This document shows positions 53,662-61,748 of a stretch of DNA of 64,000 nt, piece by piece. The notes under the pieces are model-generated. The model ran no database searches. It saw only the letters and a program-made list of their open reading frames with translations, and was not told the DNA's origin. Location: NCBI RefSeq assembly GCF_018310345.1, contig NZ_JAGXBY010000003.1, forward strand, positions 372,001 to 436,000, given 5' to 3'. The position numbers were made by a program, and so were the translations under genes. Position 1 is the stretch's first letter; every line of letters begins with the position of its first letter. Source of the stretch: Ornithinibacillus massiliensis (GTDB lineage Bacteria > Bacillota > Bacilli > Bacillales > Amphibacillaceae).

Positions 53662-53940
53662 TCATCTAGCTATCCGAATATACTGCTGTCTATCCTTTGC
53701 AAACCTTTCAATCAATCCCCGTGCCTCTAAATCAAGCTTGACTGCTGTTACATACCAAGTAACCGAGCCCTCCCATTTATCACGAAGTTTTTCATTGATG
53801 ACATTGGCAAGCTCTTTAAAAGCTATCTCTTCATAATCTGTAATGGTTTCAAGCATGACTTCCTTCATCACATCATATTTCGCTTTTACAATATGACTAC
53901 CTTTCTTACCTTCTGGATGCAATAACTGAATTCTTTCCAT
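53662..53940 (-). CDS. Small winged-helix-like protein (DUF6958-like)
   Basis: A 92-residue protein: HPEGKKGSHIVKAKYDVMKE at the N-terminus, a helical centre IAFKELANVINEKLRDKWEG, and VTWYVTAVKLDLEARGLIER at the C-terminus, a pattern like a small winged helix. From memory this is a DUF6958-type family. It could bind DNA or another protein. It is 2 bases from a nucleotidyltransferase gene and is probably co-transcribed with it. Confidence 0.7.
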   Translation of the reverse strand: MERIQLLHPEGKKGSHIVKAKYDVMKEVMLETITDYEEIAFKELANVINEKLRDKWEGSVTWYVTAVKLDLEARGLIERFAKDRQQYIRIAR

Positions 53941-53942
53941 TT

Positions 53943-54476
53943 CTATCCTCCGAATATCGCTTTACCATAGACGAGTAAATCCTTATATGGATCATTTCCT
54001 TGAATTCCTAGTACCTGACAAAATGCGGGCTCTGTTTTTACACCCTGTTGCTTTAACTGGATTACCTGTTCTTTTATTTGTGGGTATTCTTCGAGTAGCT
54101 TGTGTTCGATTACCATATGTCTATAGGCATTTTGTTTATCTGTAGGAACAGCTTGGCCAAATAATTCAAAATCAAATCCGAAGTAGTGAAAATTAGCCTT
54201 AATTACGCGCTCGCCTCTTATCTCCGTTTCTTTCCACCTAAAGTCTTTCTTATCTTGATAAAGAGATATTATTTTTTTAGTAAAGCCTTGATAATCATGG
54301 ACTTCCATAATGATATCTAAATCGGACTGTTCAACATCAATTCCTAACGGCAGTGTTCCACAAAGGACAGGATGATACGGAGCCAAATCCTGTAGTACAT
54401 TCAATTTCCGAATGGCATCATATGCCTTTTGTTGTCTCTTTGAACCAGCTTTTAATACTTTTAACGAATCAAACAT
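53943..54476 (-). CDS. DUF4269 nucleotidyltransferase-like protein
   Basis: A 177-residue protein with a polymerase-beta-like core: CGTLPLGIDVEQSDLDIIMEV holds the G[ST]..x(9)D-x-D pattern, and FDFELFGQ provides a third acid. The family (DUF4269) is of unknown substrate. AGGAGGG precedes the ATG. Confidence 0.82.
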   Translation of the reverse strand: MFDSLKVLKAGSKRQQKAYDAIRKLNVLQDLAPYHPVLCGTLPLGIDVEQSDLDIIMEVHDYQGFTKKIISLYQDKKDFRWKETEIRGERVIKANFHYFGFDFELFGQAVPTDKQNAYRHMVIEHKLLEEYPQIKEQVIQLKQQGVKTEPAFCQVLGIQGNDPYKDLLVYGKAIFGG

Positions 54477-54485
54477 TGCTCCCTC

Positions 54486-55271
54486 CTAAAACTGAATGCT
54501 AATCGATTTAAATGTATGTGTTCCGGTGCCATGTCTTACTACATCTTTGCGCCGAAGCTCATACACTGCATCCTGTGCCTCAAACAAAATACTCGGGTCT
54601 AGTCCTAATGTATTATGTGAGCCAAATACGCGTTGGACTTGTAAGTATGAAATACGCTCTAGCGAATCAAGTAATGCTACTGGATCTGTTGTTGGATAAA
54701 ACGCATATATCGGTGTATCGGTATAGAGTAGGTCACCTGTAAATAAATATTCCCGGTCATTATCGAGTACACAAATATGTCCAGGTGAATGGCCTGGTGT
54801 ATGGAAAATAGACAATAAGCGATCACCTAAATCAATCAAATCACCATCGGAAAGCAGAGCGGTTGGTTTCCCTGTAAATGGTGTATATGTATTTGGATTA
54901 AATTCTGGCGGTGTATCTACCGTAATATCACGCCCGATATCTTTACGAATCTGCTCAATAGATAATCCTTTAATTCCATTTATCAACCAGTCCTCTTCTG
55001 CATGATGAACTAATAACGTATCATATCGTCCATGGCCACCAATATGGTCTGCATGTACATGGGTTGTAATGACCACAATAGGTAGATCGGTCAACTGATC
55101 GGTAATTCGCTTTATATTATCAATCCCGAGCCCAGTATCAATTAAGGCAGCCTTTTCCGTTCCAATTAACAGGAAGGAGTGTACCTTCTCCCAGTGACCA
55201 TATTCACTTATCGCAAATGTCTTCGGGTCTATTTCCTCAACCGTAAACCATCTATCCTTTATTCTCGACAT
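54486..55271 (-). CDS. Metallo-beta-lactamase-fold hydrolase
   Basis: A 261-residue protein with the metal motif THVHADHIGGH (about residues 72-82), a later GHSPGH and FTGDLLYTD, and a C-terminal His in GSHNTLG, all expected of a two-metal MBL enzyme. Close relatives include glyoxalase II and lactonases; the true substrate is unknown. It is the first gene of a three-gene run with the DUF4269 and DUF6958-like genes. Confidence 0.88.
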   Translation of the reverse strand: MSRIKDRWFTVEEIDPKTFAISEYGHWEKVHSFLLIGTEKAALIDTGLGIDNIKRITDQLTDLPIVVITTHVHADHIGGHGRYDTLLVHHAEEDWLINGIKGLSIEQIRKDIGRDITVDTPPEFNPNTYTPFTGKPTALLSDGDLIDLGDRLLSIFHTPGHSPGHICVLDNDREYLFTGDLLYTDTPIYAFYPTTDPVALLDSLERISYLQVQRVFGSHNTLGLDPSILFEAQDAVYELRRKDVVRHGTGTHTFKSISIQF

Positions 55272-55487
55272 TGTAATCCCCCTCGAAACAAACTATATCA
55301 TTAATAATAGGCCATCTAATAGACATTATCAATGATTCTTCAGGACATTCGTTCGCCATTTTCTTCCCTTACCTATTAGCTCTATCTATCCATGAGGACC
55401 CTTCTCTATTATCTAAGTGGTCTCCTCATCTATTACGTGTTCCGAGTAATTCGCTAGCTTACTCTTACTGTGCTACTTTTTCGCACT

Positions 55488-55518
55488 AAAAAAGACAGCC
55501 TCCTGACTGCCTTTTTGG
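55488..55518 (-). terminator. Terminator after sspP
   Basis: On the minus strand AAGGCAG pairs with CTGTCTT (one G-T), then six T. It follows the sspP stop by a few bases. The rest of 55272-55487 holds nothing I recognise. Confidence 0.8.
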
Positions 55519-55521
55519 TCT

Positions 55522-55674
55522 TTATAAACCATGGTGTGGATTATTATTTTGACGCGAATGGTTTCGATTTTTCACCTTTTTCGATCCGTCTAATCCTTCG
55601 CCATATGGCATTTCTGGTGCTTTTGGTAGGTTGGGTTGTTCTTGTTGTTTCGGCCCTTTAGGTCTTGAACTCAT
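55522..55674 (-). CDS. sspP: Small acid-soluble spore protein P family
   Basis: A 50-residue protein whose second half, GEGLDGSKKVKNRNHSRQNN, matches the C-terminal half of B. subtilis SspP/CotL, with the same GSKKVKNRNH core. The N-terminus is Pro/Lys/Gln-rich. SspP-type proteins are made in sporulation and found in the spore. AAAGGAGG precedes the ATG at good spacing. Together with CotD it shows a spore-forming host. Confidence 0.88.
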   Translation of the reverse strand: MSSRPKGPKQQEQPNLPKAPEMPYGEGLDGSKKVKNRNHSRQNNNPHHGL

Positions 55675-55736
55675 GCTCTTCCTCCTTTCCAACTATAGCG
55701 TTAGTTTTGGGAGCGGGGAAGATTTTATGCATATAG

Positions 55737-55773
55737 AAAAGGTAGTAGTCATCACGAGGATGAACTACTACCC
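55737..55773 (-). terminator. Hairpin downstream of the 30-residue gene
   Basis: GGTAGTAGTCATC (55741-55753) pairs with GATGAACTACTACC (55759-55772) with one bulged base; the minus strand continues with TTTTCTAT. It probably ends the small gene at 55817-55909. Confidence 0.75.
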
Positions 55774-55816
55774 TTCAAGTAGAAAAAGGCTTTTTAAATA
55801 GACTACTTACATTAGC

Positions 55817-55909
55817 TTACGGAGCTAATACAGATACAATCGCAATTAACAAGATGATTGGCGTAAAGATTAGGAACCAAAAGAATAGTAATAATAATGC
55901 TGCAATCAT
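55817..55909 (-). CDS. 30-residue hydrophobic membrane peptide
   Basis: ATG 55909 has TAGGAGGTG seven bases upstream. The product is almost wholly hydrophobic (MIAALLLLFFWFLIFTPIIL, then LIAIVSVLAP), with a Pro in the middle of what would be one membrane span. A SigK-like -10 box CATAACTTA lies about 50 bases upstream, without a convincing -35, and sspP is next door, so expression during sporulation is possible. Small hydrophobic spore proteins of this size are common in Bacillaceae. Function unknown. Confidence 0.65.
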   Translation of the reverse strand: MIAALLLLFFWFLIFTPIILLIAIVSVLAP

Positions 55910-56160
55910 TAACTAACACCTCCTAAAGCCTTTTAGTGAGGCCTCACATTAATAAGTTATGTCCGGTGATAGCTTTAGATTGGACGAAATAACCTCTCTA
56001 TTAAAAAATGGTTATTTTCAGTAGGATTTATAACCTACTAACGCTATTTCTAGTAGGCAAGCATATATTTTTTCATACAAAATAGACTCACGCACTTACC
56101 GAGTGTTAAAGAACTGCGTACCTTTGTAATGTAGGAAAAGAAATAAAGGTGGTGATTAAT

Positions 56161-56706
56161 TTGAAAACTATATCCTTTAAGCGTACTGCGGCTGGAAAAT
56201 ACCGTGAATTCAAACGAAATCGGTATTACCAATCCTCCACTACTGTTTCTAATGAAACTCCAAACTATTCCAACACCCCTCCAAATCTCAATAATCAAGA
56301 AGCCAATCCACCGTCACTTGCTCTTCTTGAGCGATTAAAGCATGAATGGCAAAGCAATAATCTCAATACGCAATGGTTGGAAGGATTACAAGCATTATTC
56401 CACGCTCTGCAGTCTGAGGAAGGAAAGAAATATAGGAAAGTACTAGTAGATGGTGTAGGTAAAGTAGCGAAAAAAATCCCTTATGAAAAGGTGGTGAACA
56501 TGATGGCAAAGGATCAAAATCTAAGTGAGTTGCTAAAGAATTTAGGAGGAAATGGAAATGCTTCTGACTTATTATCCAATATGATGAATGATCCAGAAAT
56601 GAGAAAAGCTGCGATGGATATGATGCAGGAAATGCTTAGTGACGAAAAGAAAATGGAGGAAATGACGGATTTAATGAGCAAAGTCTTAAAATCCAATAAA
56701 GAATAA
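56161..56706 (+). CDS. Unidentified 181-residue helical protein
   Basis: I choose TTG 56161 (six bases after AAAGGTGGTG); a GTG at 56149 would sit in the ribosome site. The N-terminus is basic (KTISFKRTAAGKYREFKRNR), then a long Ser/Thr/Asn/Pro-rich stretch to about residue 55, then helices, with a Met-, Asp- and Glu-rich C-terminus (MMNDPEMRKAAMDMMQEML). No family or motif is recognised. It may be a spore or stress protein, given sspP nearby, but this is only context. Confidence 0.65.
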   Translation: MKTISFKRTAAGKYREFKRNRYYQSSTTVSNETPNYSNTPPNLNNQEANPPSLALLERLKHEWQSNNLNTQWLEGLQALFHALQSEEGKKYRKVLVDGVGKVAKKIPYEKVVNMMAKDQNLSELLKNLGGNGNASDLLSNMMNDPEMRKAAMDMMQEMLSDEKKMEEMTDLMSKVLKSNKE

Positions 56707-56766
56707 ATGCTTGTCGCCTATTTTATCTACCAATTTTAGTAGAAATAGTGAAAACATACGAACAAC

Positions 56767-56810
56767 TTCTACCTCCTTTCATAAACTGCAACTAGAGAAA
56801 GGAGGTAGAA
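56767..56810 (+). promoter_or_regulatory. Hairpin sequestering the ribosome site of the 34-residue gene
   Basis: TTCTACCTCCTTTC (56767-56780) is the exact reverse complement of GAAAGGAGGTAGAA (56797-56810), a perfect 14-bp stem with a 16-base loop. The 3' arm contains the whole AAAGGAGGT ribosome site and ends right before ATG 56813, so the folded RNA should block translation. It has no T tract after it, so it is not a terminator. Confidence 0.85.
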
Positions 56811-56812
56811 TG

Positions 56813-56917
56813 ATGTTACAAGATGTAAAATGTCAATTAAAACAACTAGTGAAAGGCGCTCAAAGCCGTATCGACGCACTTCGCTGCAAAATCTCTTCTT
56901 CGTTAAATAAACGCTAA
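56813..56917 (+). CDS. 34-residue protein of unknown function
   Basis: ATG 56813 follows AAAGGAGG by six bases; ATG 56810 is the alternative but too close. The product (MLQDVKCQLKQLVKGAQSRI, then DALRCKISSSLNKR) has two Cys 17 residues apart, a helical charge pattern and a basic end. It has no signal peptide. Its ribosome site lies in a perfect hairpin. Function unknown; the last bases before it have no separate promoter that I recognise, so it may be in the operon of the gene upstream. Confidence 0.65.
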   Translation: MLQDVKCQLKQLVKGAQSRIDALRCKISSSLNKR

Positions 56918-56971
56918 CGACTTGCTATTAACCACTAACCGTTTGCCATATCTCTCCTTTTTACCATACAG

Positions 56972-57000
56972 GCTTTGGGCGCATGCTCAAAGCTTTTTAT
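56972..57000 (+). terminator. Intrinsic terminator
   Basis: GCTTTGGGC (56972-56980) pairs with GCTCAAAGC (56985-56993), one G-T, followed by TTTTTATTT. Confidence 0.85.
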
Positions 57001-57131
57001 TTCTTTCAGGTAGATAGTTTTCTATCGTGACTTGTTGGGGATTATATTAAAGTTCCCATTAGAATAAGAATCCTCTTACAATCAGAGGGAATTCCACTAA
57101 ATTTACTTTACATAACGTTAGGAGAACAATG

Positions 57132-57161
57132 AAAAACACACTGTAAAGAGTACAGTGTGTT
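57132..57161 (-). terminator. Terminator after ppaC
   Basis: AACACACTGTA (57135-57145) pairs with TACAGTGTGTT (57151-57161). On the minus strand it is followed by TTTTTC. Confidence 0.85.
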
Positions 57162-57182
57162 TATTCTACCTTCATCTTCCAA

Positions 57183-58115
57183 TTACTTCGTAAAAACATC
57201 CGTTAGCGCTGTTACGATCTGTTTCTTACGCGATACAACACCTTTTAATAGTGCACGGTTATTTGAGTCAAGTTCTACTTGGAAAGCTTCTGCTACTTTT
57301 TCAATATTCCCACCACGTGCTAGAACTTCTGAATCATTGTTTAGGATATCGGTAACCACCAATAGGAAAAGATCTAATCCTTTTTCGTTCACTGCTTTAT
57401 CCATTACAGCTTCTAATTCCGCTTGCAGCTCATAGACTTTGCTTGCATCTACCGTGTTAACTTGCGCGATTTCTACTTTTGCATCGCCCATAGCAAATTC
57501 TTTTGCATCCATCGTAATAAGCTCCTCTGGTGACTTATCACTTAGGTCAGCACCTGCTTGTAGCATGTCTAATCCATACTGTTCAAGCTCAACACCAGCA
57601 ATCTTCGCTAGCTCATGCGCTGCATCCACATCCTCCTGGGTGCAGGTTGGGGATTTTAATAAAAGGGAATCAGAGACAATGGCAGATAGTAATAAACCAG
57701 CAATTTCCTTCGTTACCTCTACGCCATTTTCTTTGTACATTTTATTTAGAATTGTTGCCGTACAACCAACTGGCTCCGCACGGAAGTATAATGGTTCTTT
57801 CGTTTCGAAATTGGATACACGGTGATGATCAATCACTTCGACAATACGTACATCGTTAATATTGCTAACACTTTGTTGGAATTCATTATGATCGACTAAA
57901 ATGACATCCTTCACATCAGCAGGTACAGCTTCAATTAACTGAGGTGCCTCTACGTTAAAGAAATCTAGTGCATATTGTGTCTCCTTGTTCACTTCACCAA
58001 GTCGCGCAGCTTCCGCATTCACACCTAATTTATTCTTTAAATTCGCATATGCAACAGCTGAGCAGATTGTATCTGTGTCTGGGTTCTTATGACCAAAAAC
58101 TAGCGTCTTTTCCAT
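57183..58115 (-). CDS. ppaC: Manganese-dependent inorganic pyrophosphatase
   Basis: A 310-residue DHH-family enzyme close to B. subtilis Ppa[15 protein letters not shown] holds His and Asp metal ligands, then [20 protein letters not shown] (DHH motif) and the C-terminal [10 protein letters not shown] substrate-binding motif. It hydrolyses pyrophosphate to phosphate. I choose ATG 58115 (eight bases after AAGGAGA), matching the B. subtilis start. It has no inserted CBS domains. Confidence 0.96.
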   Translation of the reverse strand: MEKTLVFGHKNPDTDTICSAVAYANLKNKLGVNAEAARLGEVNKETQYALDFFNVEAPQLIEAVPADVKDVILVDHNEFQQSVSNINDVRIVEVIDHHRVSNFETKEPLYFRAEPVGCTATILNKMYKENGVEVTKEIAGLLLSAIVSDSLLLKSPTCTQEDVDAAHELAKIAGVELEQYGLDMLQAGADLSDKSPEELITMDAKEFAMGDAKVEIAQVNTVDASKVYELQAELEAVMDKAVNEKGLDLFLLVVTDILNNDSEVLARGGNIEKVAEAFQVELDSNNRALLKGVVSRKKQIVTALTDVFTK

Positions 58116-58275
58116 CTTCATTCTCCTTTATATGTATCACTTTTATAGCAAATTTTCCTATGTACAAGATTATCATAAATTTTGGTTGGATTGAATTTTT
58201 TTACATACGAAGTTTTACATTTCCTCTCAGAATTCTTATAGTAATAATAGATTACTTATAAAGAAGGTTTTAAAA

Positions 58276-59388
58276 GTGAAACGTTATATTATTGTAGGAG
58301 CAGGAATATTGGGCGCTACTACTGCTTATCAGCTTGCCAAACGTGGCCATGAGGTTGTTATTGTTGATCGACACGGAATTGGCCAGGCAACAGAAGCAGC
58401 TGCTGGTATTATTTGCCCATGGTTATCACAGAGAAGAAATGAAGCCTGGTATCACCTTGCTAAAAATGGGGCGAGGATTTACCCGGAATTAGTAGCAGAA
58501 TTACAACAGGATGGCATAAAGGAAACAGGATATGCCAAGGTTGGGGCACTTAGCTTACATAAGGAAGAAAAAAAGCTACTTGCCATGCAGGAAAGGGCTA
58601 TCAAACGTCGCGAAGACGCACCAGAGATTGGTGACGTGACCTTATTATCGCCGGCTGAAGTAAAGGAGATCATCCCACTAGTTGATGAGGATTATGCTGC
58701 TGTACATGTTAGCGGTGCAGCTAAAGTGGATGGGAAAGCTTTTCGACAAGCATTACTCGATGCGGCACAAAAACATGGGGGAACGCTAATCGCAGGCAAG
58801 GCAACATTGTATCAAAAGGATCGCCATGTCTATGGTGTTTATGTAGGGAATGAATACTATGAAGCAGACCAAGTGATAGCCACTTGTGGTGCCTGGATGA
58901 ATGACTTTCTCGCTCCGTTAGGTATTAACTTTCAATTTAGCGGACAAAAAGGACAGATTCTCCATCTGGCAGTTCCAGGAGTAGAAAGCATGGACTGGCC
59001 CGTGATTATGCCACCTACCAATCAATCGATTGTACCATTTCAACATCATATAGTTGTTGGGGCTACGCATGAGAATGACCAAGGCTTTGATCAGCGTGTC
59101 ACCAGTGGTGGTGTACATGATATATTATCGAAAGCGTTAGAGGTCCTTCCAGCGCTTCATAATAGTACACTTCTAGAAGCACGTGTCGGATTCCGTCCGT
59201 TCACACCGGATTTTCTTCCTGTCATCGGTCCAATACCCAATACAGAAGGCATTCTCATCGCCAATGGATTAGGCTCATCTGGATTAACTACTGGTCCTTA
59301 TTTGGGTATTCAACTTGCTAAACTGGCAATGGGTGAGGCTTTAGACATTTCTTTATCGGATTATGATGTAGCAGTAGCAATTGACTAA
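58276..59388 (+). CDS. FAD-dependent amino-acid oxidase / dehydrogenase (DAO family)
   Basis: A 370-residue protein with the FAD motif GAGILGATTAYQLAKRGHEV at the N-terminus, and RVGFRPFTPDFLPVIGPIPN plus ANGLGSSGLTTGP at the C-terminus, as in glycine oxidase, D-amino acid dehydrogenase and related enzymes. It oxidises an amine with FAD, usually D-amino acids or glycine/sarcosine. It starts with GTG, with AAGAAGG upstream. No thiamine genes are adjacent, which weighs slightly against a ThiO role. Confidence 0.87.
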   Translation: MKRYIIVGAGILGATTAYQLAKRGHEVVIVDRHGIGQATEAAAGIICPWLSQRRNEAWYHLAKNGARIYPELVAELQQDGIKETGYAKVGALSLHKEEKKLLAMQERAIKRREDAPEIGDVTLLSPAEVKEIIPLVDEDYAAVHVSGAAKVDGKAFRQALLDAAQKHGGTLIAGKATLYQKDRHVYGVYVGNEYYEADQVIATCGAWMNDFLAPLGINFQFSGQKGQILHLAVPGVESMDWPVIMPPTNQSIVPFQHHIVVGATHENDQGFDQRVTSGGVHDILSKALEVLPALHNSTLLEARVGFRPFTPDFLPVIGPIPNTEGILIANGLGSSGLTTGPYLGIQLAKLAMGEALDISLSDYDVAVAID

Positions 59389-59461
59389 TTTTATTTACTT
59401 TTCGTAATAGATTTGCTAGGATTTAATCGAGATAGGTCCGACCATATAAAGGGTGATTCAG

Positions 59462-59599
59462 TTGAAAAATCATAAAGGGAAGTTAGCCGTTTTCTTCATT
59501 ATTATTTTTACGCTACTAGCTGCTGGTGTCGGTTACTTGTTACTAGATATTTATACACCAGATGAAAACAGTCATGCTGTTGAAATACGTATAAGCTAA
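59462..59599 (+). CDS. 45-residue single-pass membrane protein
   Basis: TTG 59462 follows AAAGGGTGA. The product begins with basic NHKGK, then a 22-residue membrane span (LAVFFIIIFTLLAAGVGYLL), then an acidic and polar outer tail. The topology suggests Lys inside, tail outside. It is just after the amino-acid oxidase gene and before a terminator. Function unknown. Confidence 0.65.
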   Translation: MKNHKGKLAVFFIIIFTLLAAGVGYLLLDIYTPDENSHAVEIRIS

Positions 59600-59601
59600 A
59601 A

Positions 59602-59637
59602 ACCGTGTCGTGGGTGTCCCCATGATACGGTCTTTTA
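59602..59637 (+). terminator. Intrinsic terminator
   Basis: ACCGTGTCGTGGG (59602-59614) pairs with CCCATGATACGGT (59619-59631) using two G-T pairs, then CTTTTAC. It lies between convergent genes. Confidence 0.8.
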
Positions 59638-61305
59638 CATTTTAATCGCATATTGATTGCCACCGGCATTCTTTGCCTCATATAATGCTTGGTCAGCATT
59701 TTTAAATAGGGTTTCATAAGTATTTTCCTTATCTACGGCTAACAAGGAGATTCCAATACTAGCTGTCGTCACAAACTGCGCATCGTCAATTTTCCAGGGA
59801 GCTTTTACTACATCGATAATATCCTCCGCAATATGAATCGCATCAGCCTTCTTTTCTAGTGATTGTACGAGTAGGACAAATTCATCTCCACCAAGCCTTG
59901 CTAGTGTATCATGACGGCGAATCTTCTTCCCTACTCGGTAAGCAAATTCTGCAATGGCTTTATCGCCAATATCATGGCCAAAGGTATCATTAATTTCCTT
60001 GAACCGATCTAAGTCCATAATGATAACAGCAAACATCTCTCCTGTATTCTCGTACGAATCCAGTGCCTGCTTTAATTGCATGGTGAAATAGCGACGATTA
60101 GGGAGTCCGGTTAATGGGTCATGGTAGGCGAAATACTTTAGTTTTTCTTCGTAGCTTTTTCGTAATGAAATATCTCTGGACAAGACGACCATTTGTTTAA
60201 ATTGGTTATGCTCATCATAGACCGGAGAGCCCTTTAGCTCAGACCATATCCAGCCTAGCTTTTTGTGCTTTTGTCTAAATTGAGCTTCCCACGGTTTGCC
60301 GCTTGCCTTTGATTGTTCAAACGATGCCAGTAAATGGGCAATATCATCTGGGTGAACATTATAATAGAATTCTTTCCCAATGTAATCCTCTTGATCGAAT
60401 TGCAGTACATCCTGATAGGATGGAGATACATAGGTAATATTCCCTTCCCGATCGAGCATCGTAATGAGATCACCAGAGTATTCTGCAATGATTTCAAACT
60501 TATTTTCGCTTTCAGTATACTTATTTTGCATACTAATCTGTTCGGACATATCCTTACAGATGGCATAGATGCCAACTGTTTTATCATTGATGATAATAGG
60601 TGTTAGCTTTAATATCATGTCAATTTGTTTCCCGGATTTACTACACATCCGGATATTAAATTCTTCTAAAATACCATTGATTGCGATTTCAAAATACGTT
60701 TGGGCAGTGCGCACATCTTCTGAAAGGATGAGATCCGTGTAATGCATCCCTTTCAAATTTTCCTGCGCGTATCCAGTGATGAACTCCAGTGAGCGATTAA
60801 CATTCACAATGATTCCATTTTCATCTGTCGCAATCACACCATCTAAATTATAATCAAACAACGATTGATAGCGTTGTTTGCCCTCTACAAGCAATTCTGT
60901 AGCCTTCTTGGCTGTCTTTTCTGCAAGTCTTCGCTCGGTAATATCTTTCACAACTGCGACAATATGTGTACATGTATTATTCTCGTCAAATAGTGGAGTC
61001 AACACATTTTCACCATATCGAACTTCACCGATAGGCGATGGAAAAAGGTCTTCATACACAACAACGCTTTTCGTATCGAGTACTTCCTGATATTTCTGAT
61101 AGAGAAAATCTGCTTTTTGTTGGTTTAATACTTGATGAAAGGTTTTCCCAATAATATCCTCCTTCAAGCCAGCAAACTTTTCTACTGCTTGATTAATAAA
61201 GTGATAGATAAACCTTCTGTCATCCGTTACTTCCATAATATAAACCATATCCTGTATGCCTTTTAATAAAACATTATTTAGCAATTGTTCTTTTTGAATT
61301 AACAT
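59635..61305 (-). CDS. PAS-GGDEF diguanylate cyclase
   Basis: About 556 residues. Three PAS modules occupy about 1-375: the first includes TDDRRFIYHFINQAVEKF, the second YNLDGVIATDENGIIVNVN, the third GDLITMLDREGNITYVSPSY. The GGDEF domain (about 385-556) has HDPLTGLPNRRYF and an intact active site RLGGDEFVLL. RRHD five residues before it is a product-inhibition I-site. It makes c-di-GMP from GTP and has no membrane helix. Divergent from the PAS-GGDEF-EAL gene. ATG 61305 is preferred, though the ribosome site is weak. Confidence 0.9.
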   Translation of the reverse strand: MLIQKEQLLNNVLLKGIQDMVYIMEVTDDRRFIYHFINQAVEKFAGLKEDIIGKTFHQVLNQQKADFLYQKYQEVLDTKSVVVYEDLFPSPIGEVRYGENVLTPLFDENNTCTHIVAVVKDITERRLAEKTAKKATELLVEGKQRYQSLFDYNLDGVIATDENGIIVNVNRSLEFITGYAQENLKGMHYTDLILSEDVRTAQTYFEIAINGILEEFNIRMCSKSGKQIDMILKLTPIIINDKTVGIYAICKDMSEQISMQNKYTESENKFEIIAEYSGDLITMLDREGNITYVSPSYQDVLQFDQEDYIGKEFYYNVHPDDIAHLLASFEQSKASGKPWEAQFRQKHKKLGWIWSELKGSPVYDEHNQFKQMVVLSRDISLRKSYEEKLKYFAYHDPLTGLPNRRYFTMQLKQALDSYENTGEMFAVIIMDLDRFKEINDTFGHDIGDKAIAEFAYRVGKKIRRHDTLARLGGDEFVLLVQSLEKKADAIHIAEDIIDVVKAPWKIDDAQFVTTASIGISLLAVDKENTYETLFKNADQALYEAKNAGGNQYAIKM

Positions 61306-61317
61306 TGGACCCCACAC

Positions 61318-61748
61318 TTATATTCTGATATTTTGCAAACATTTCGGCTATTTAATCAACAAATATAGTTAAAAAATACTAGATATATCCTAGGAAAACA
61401 ATAGGACTTTTTACCCAATAATGTGTATTTGTTAACTATTCATGCTACAATATCATTTCCAATAGATGGTTATTTCCAATCGTATAAACTACCAATTGTT
61501 GTAATATTATGTCATTTTCACCCACTTCATCTTACATCCTCTCCCATGCCGTTTCCACACCCAAAAAAGCTGATAATTCAAGATATATCAACGTAATCAT
61601 CCTTAAATCAATATACTTATTTTCGACCTATCCAAGTAAGTGAAGTCCACTATATTCTATAAAAATAATAATTTTCCAATTTTTAATAAGTGTGATAAAC
61701 TCAAATTATTAAGTAGCGATTTCGACAAAACTTGACAGGTGAAAATAG
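61318..61748. other. AT-rich intergenic region between divergent c-di-GMP genes
   Basis: About 430 bases with no convincing open frame, hairpin or repeat. It must hold both divergent promoters, but I cannot assign boxes with confidence. AGGTGA precedes the ATG at 61749. Confidence 0.6.

Noticed and set aside
56767..56810. Terminator after the gene at 56161
   Set aside because: No T run follows; instead the 3' arm is the ribosome site of the next gene.
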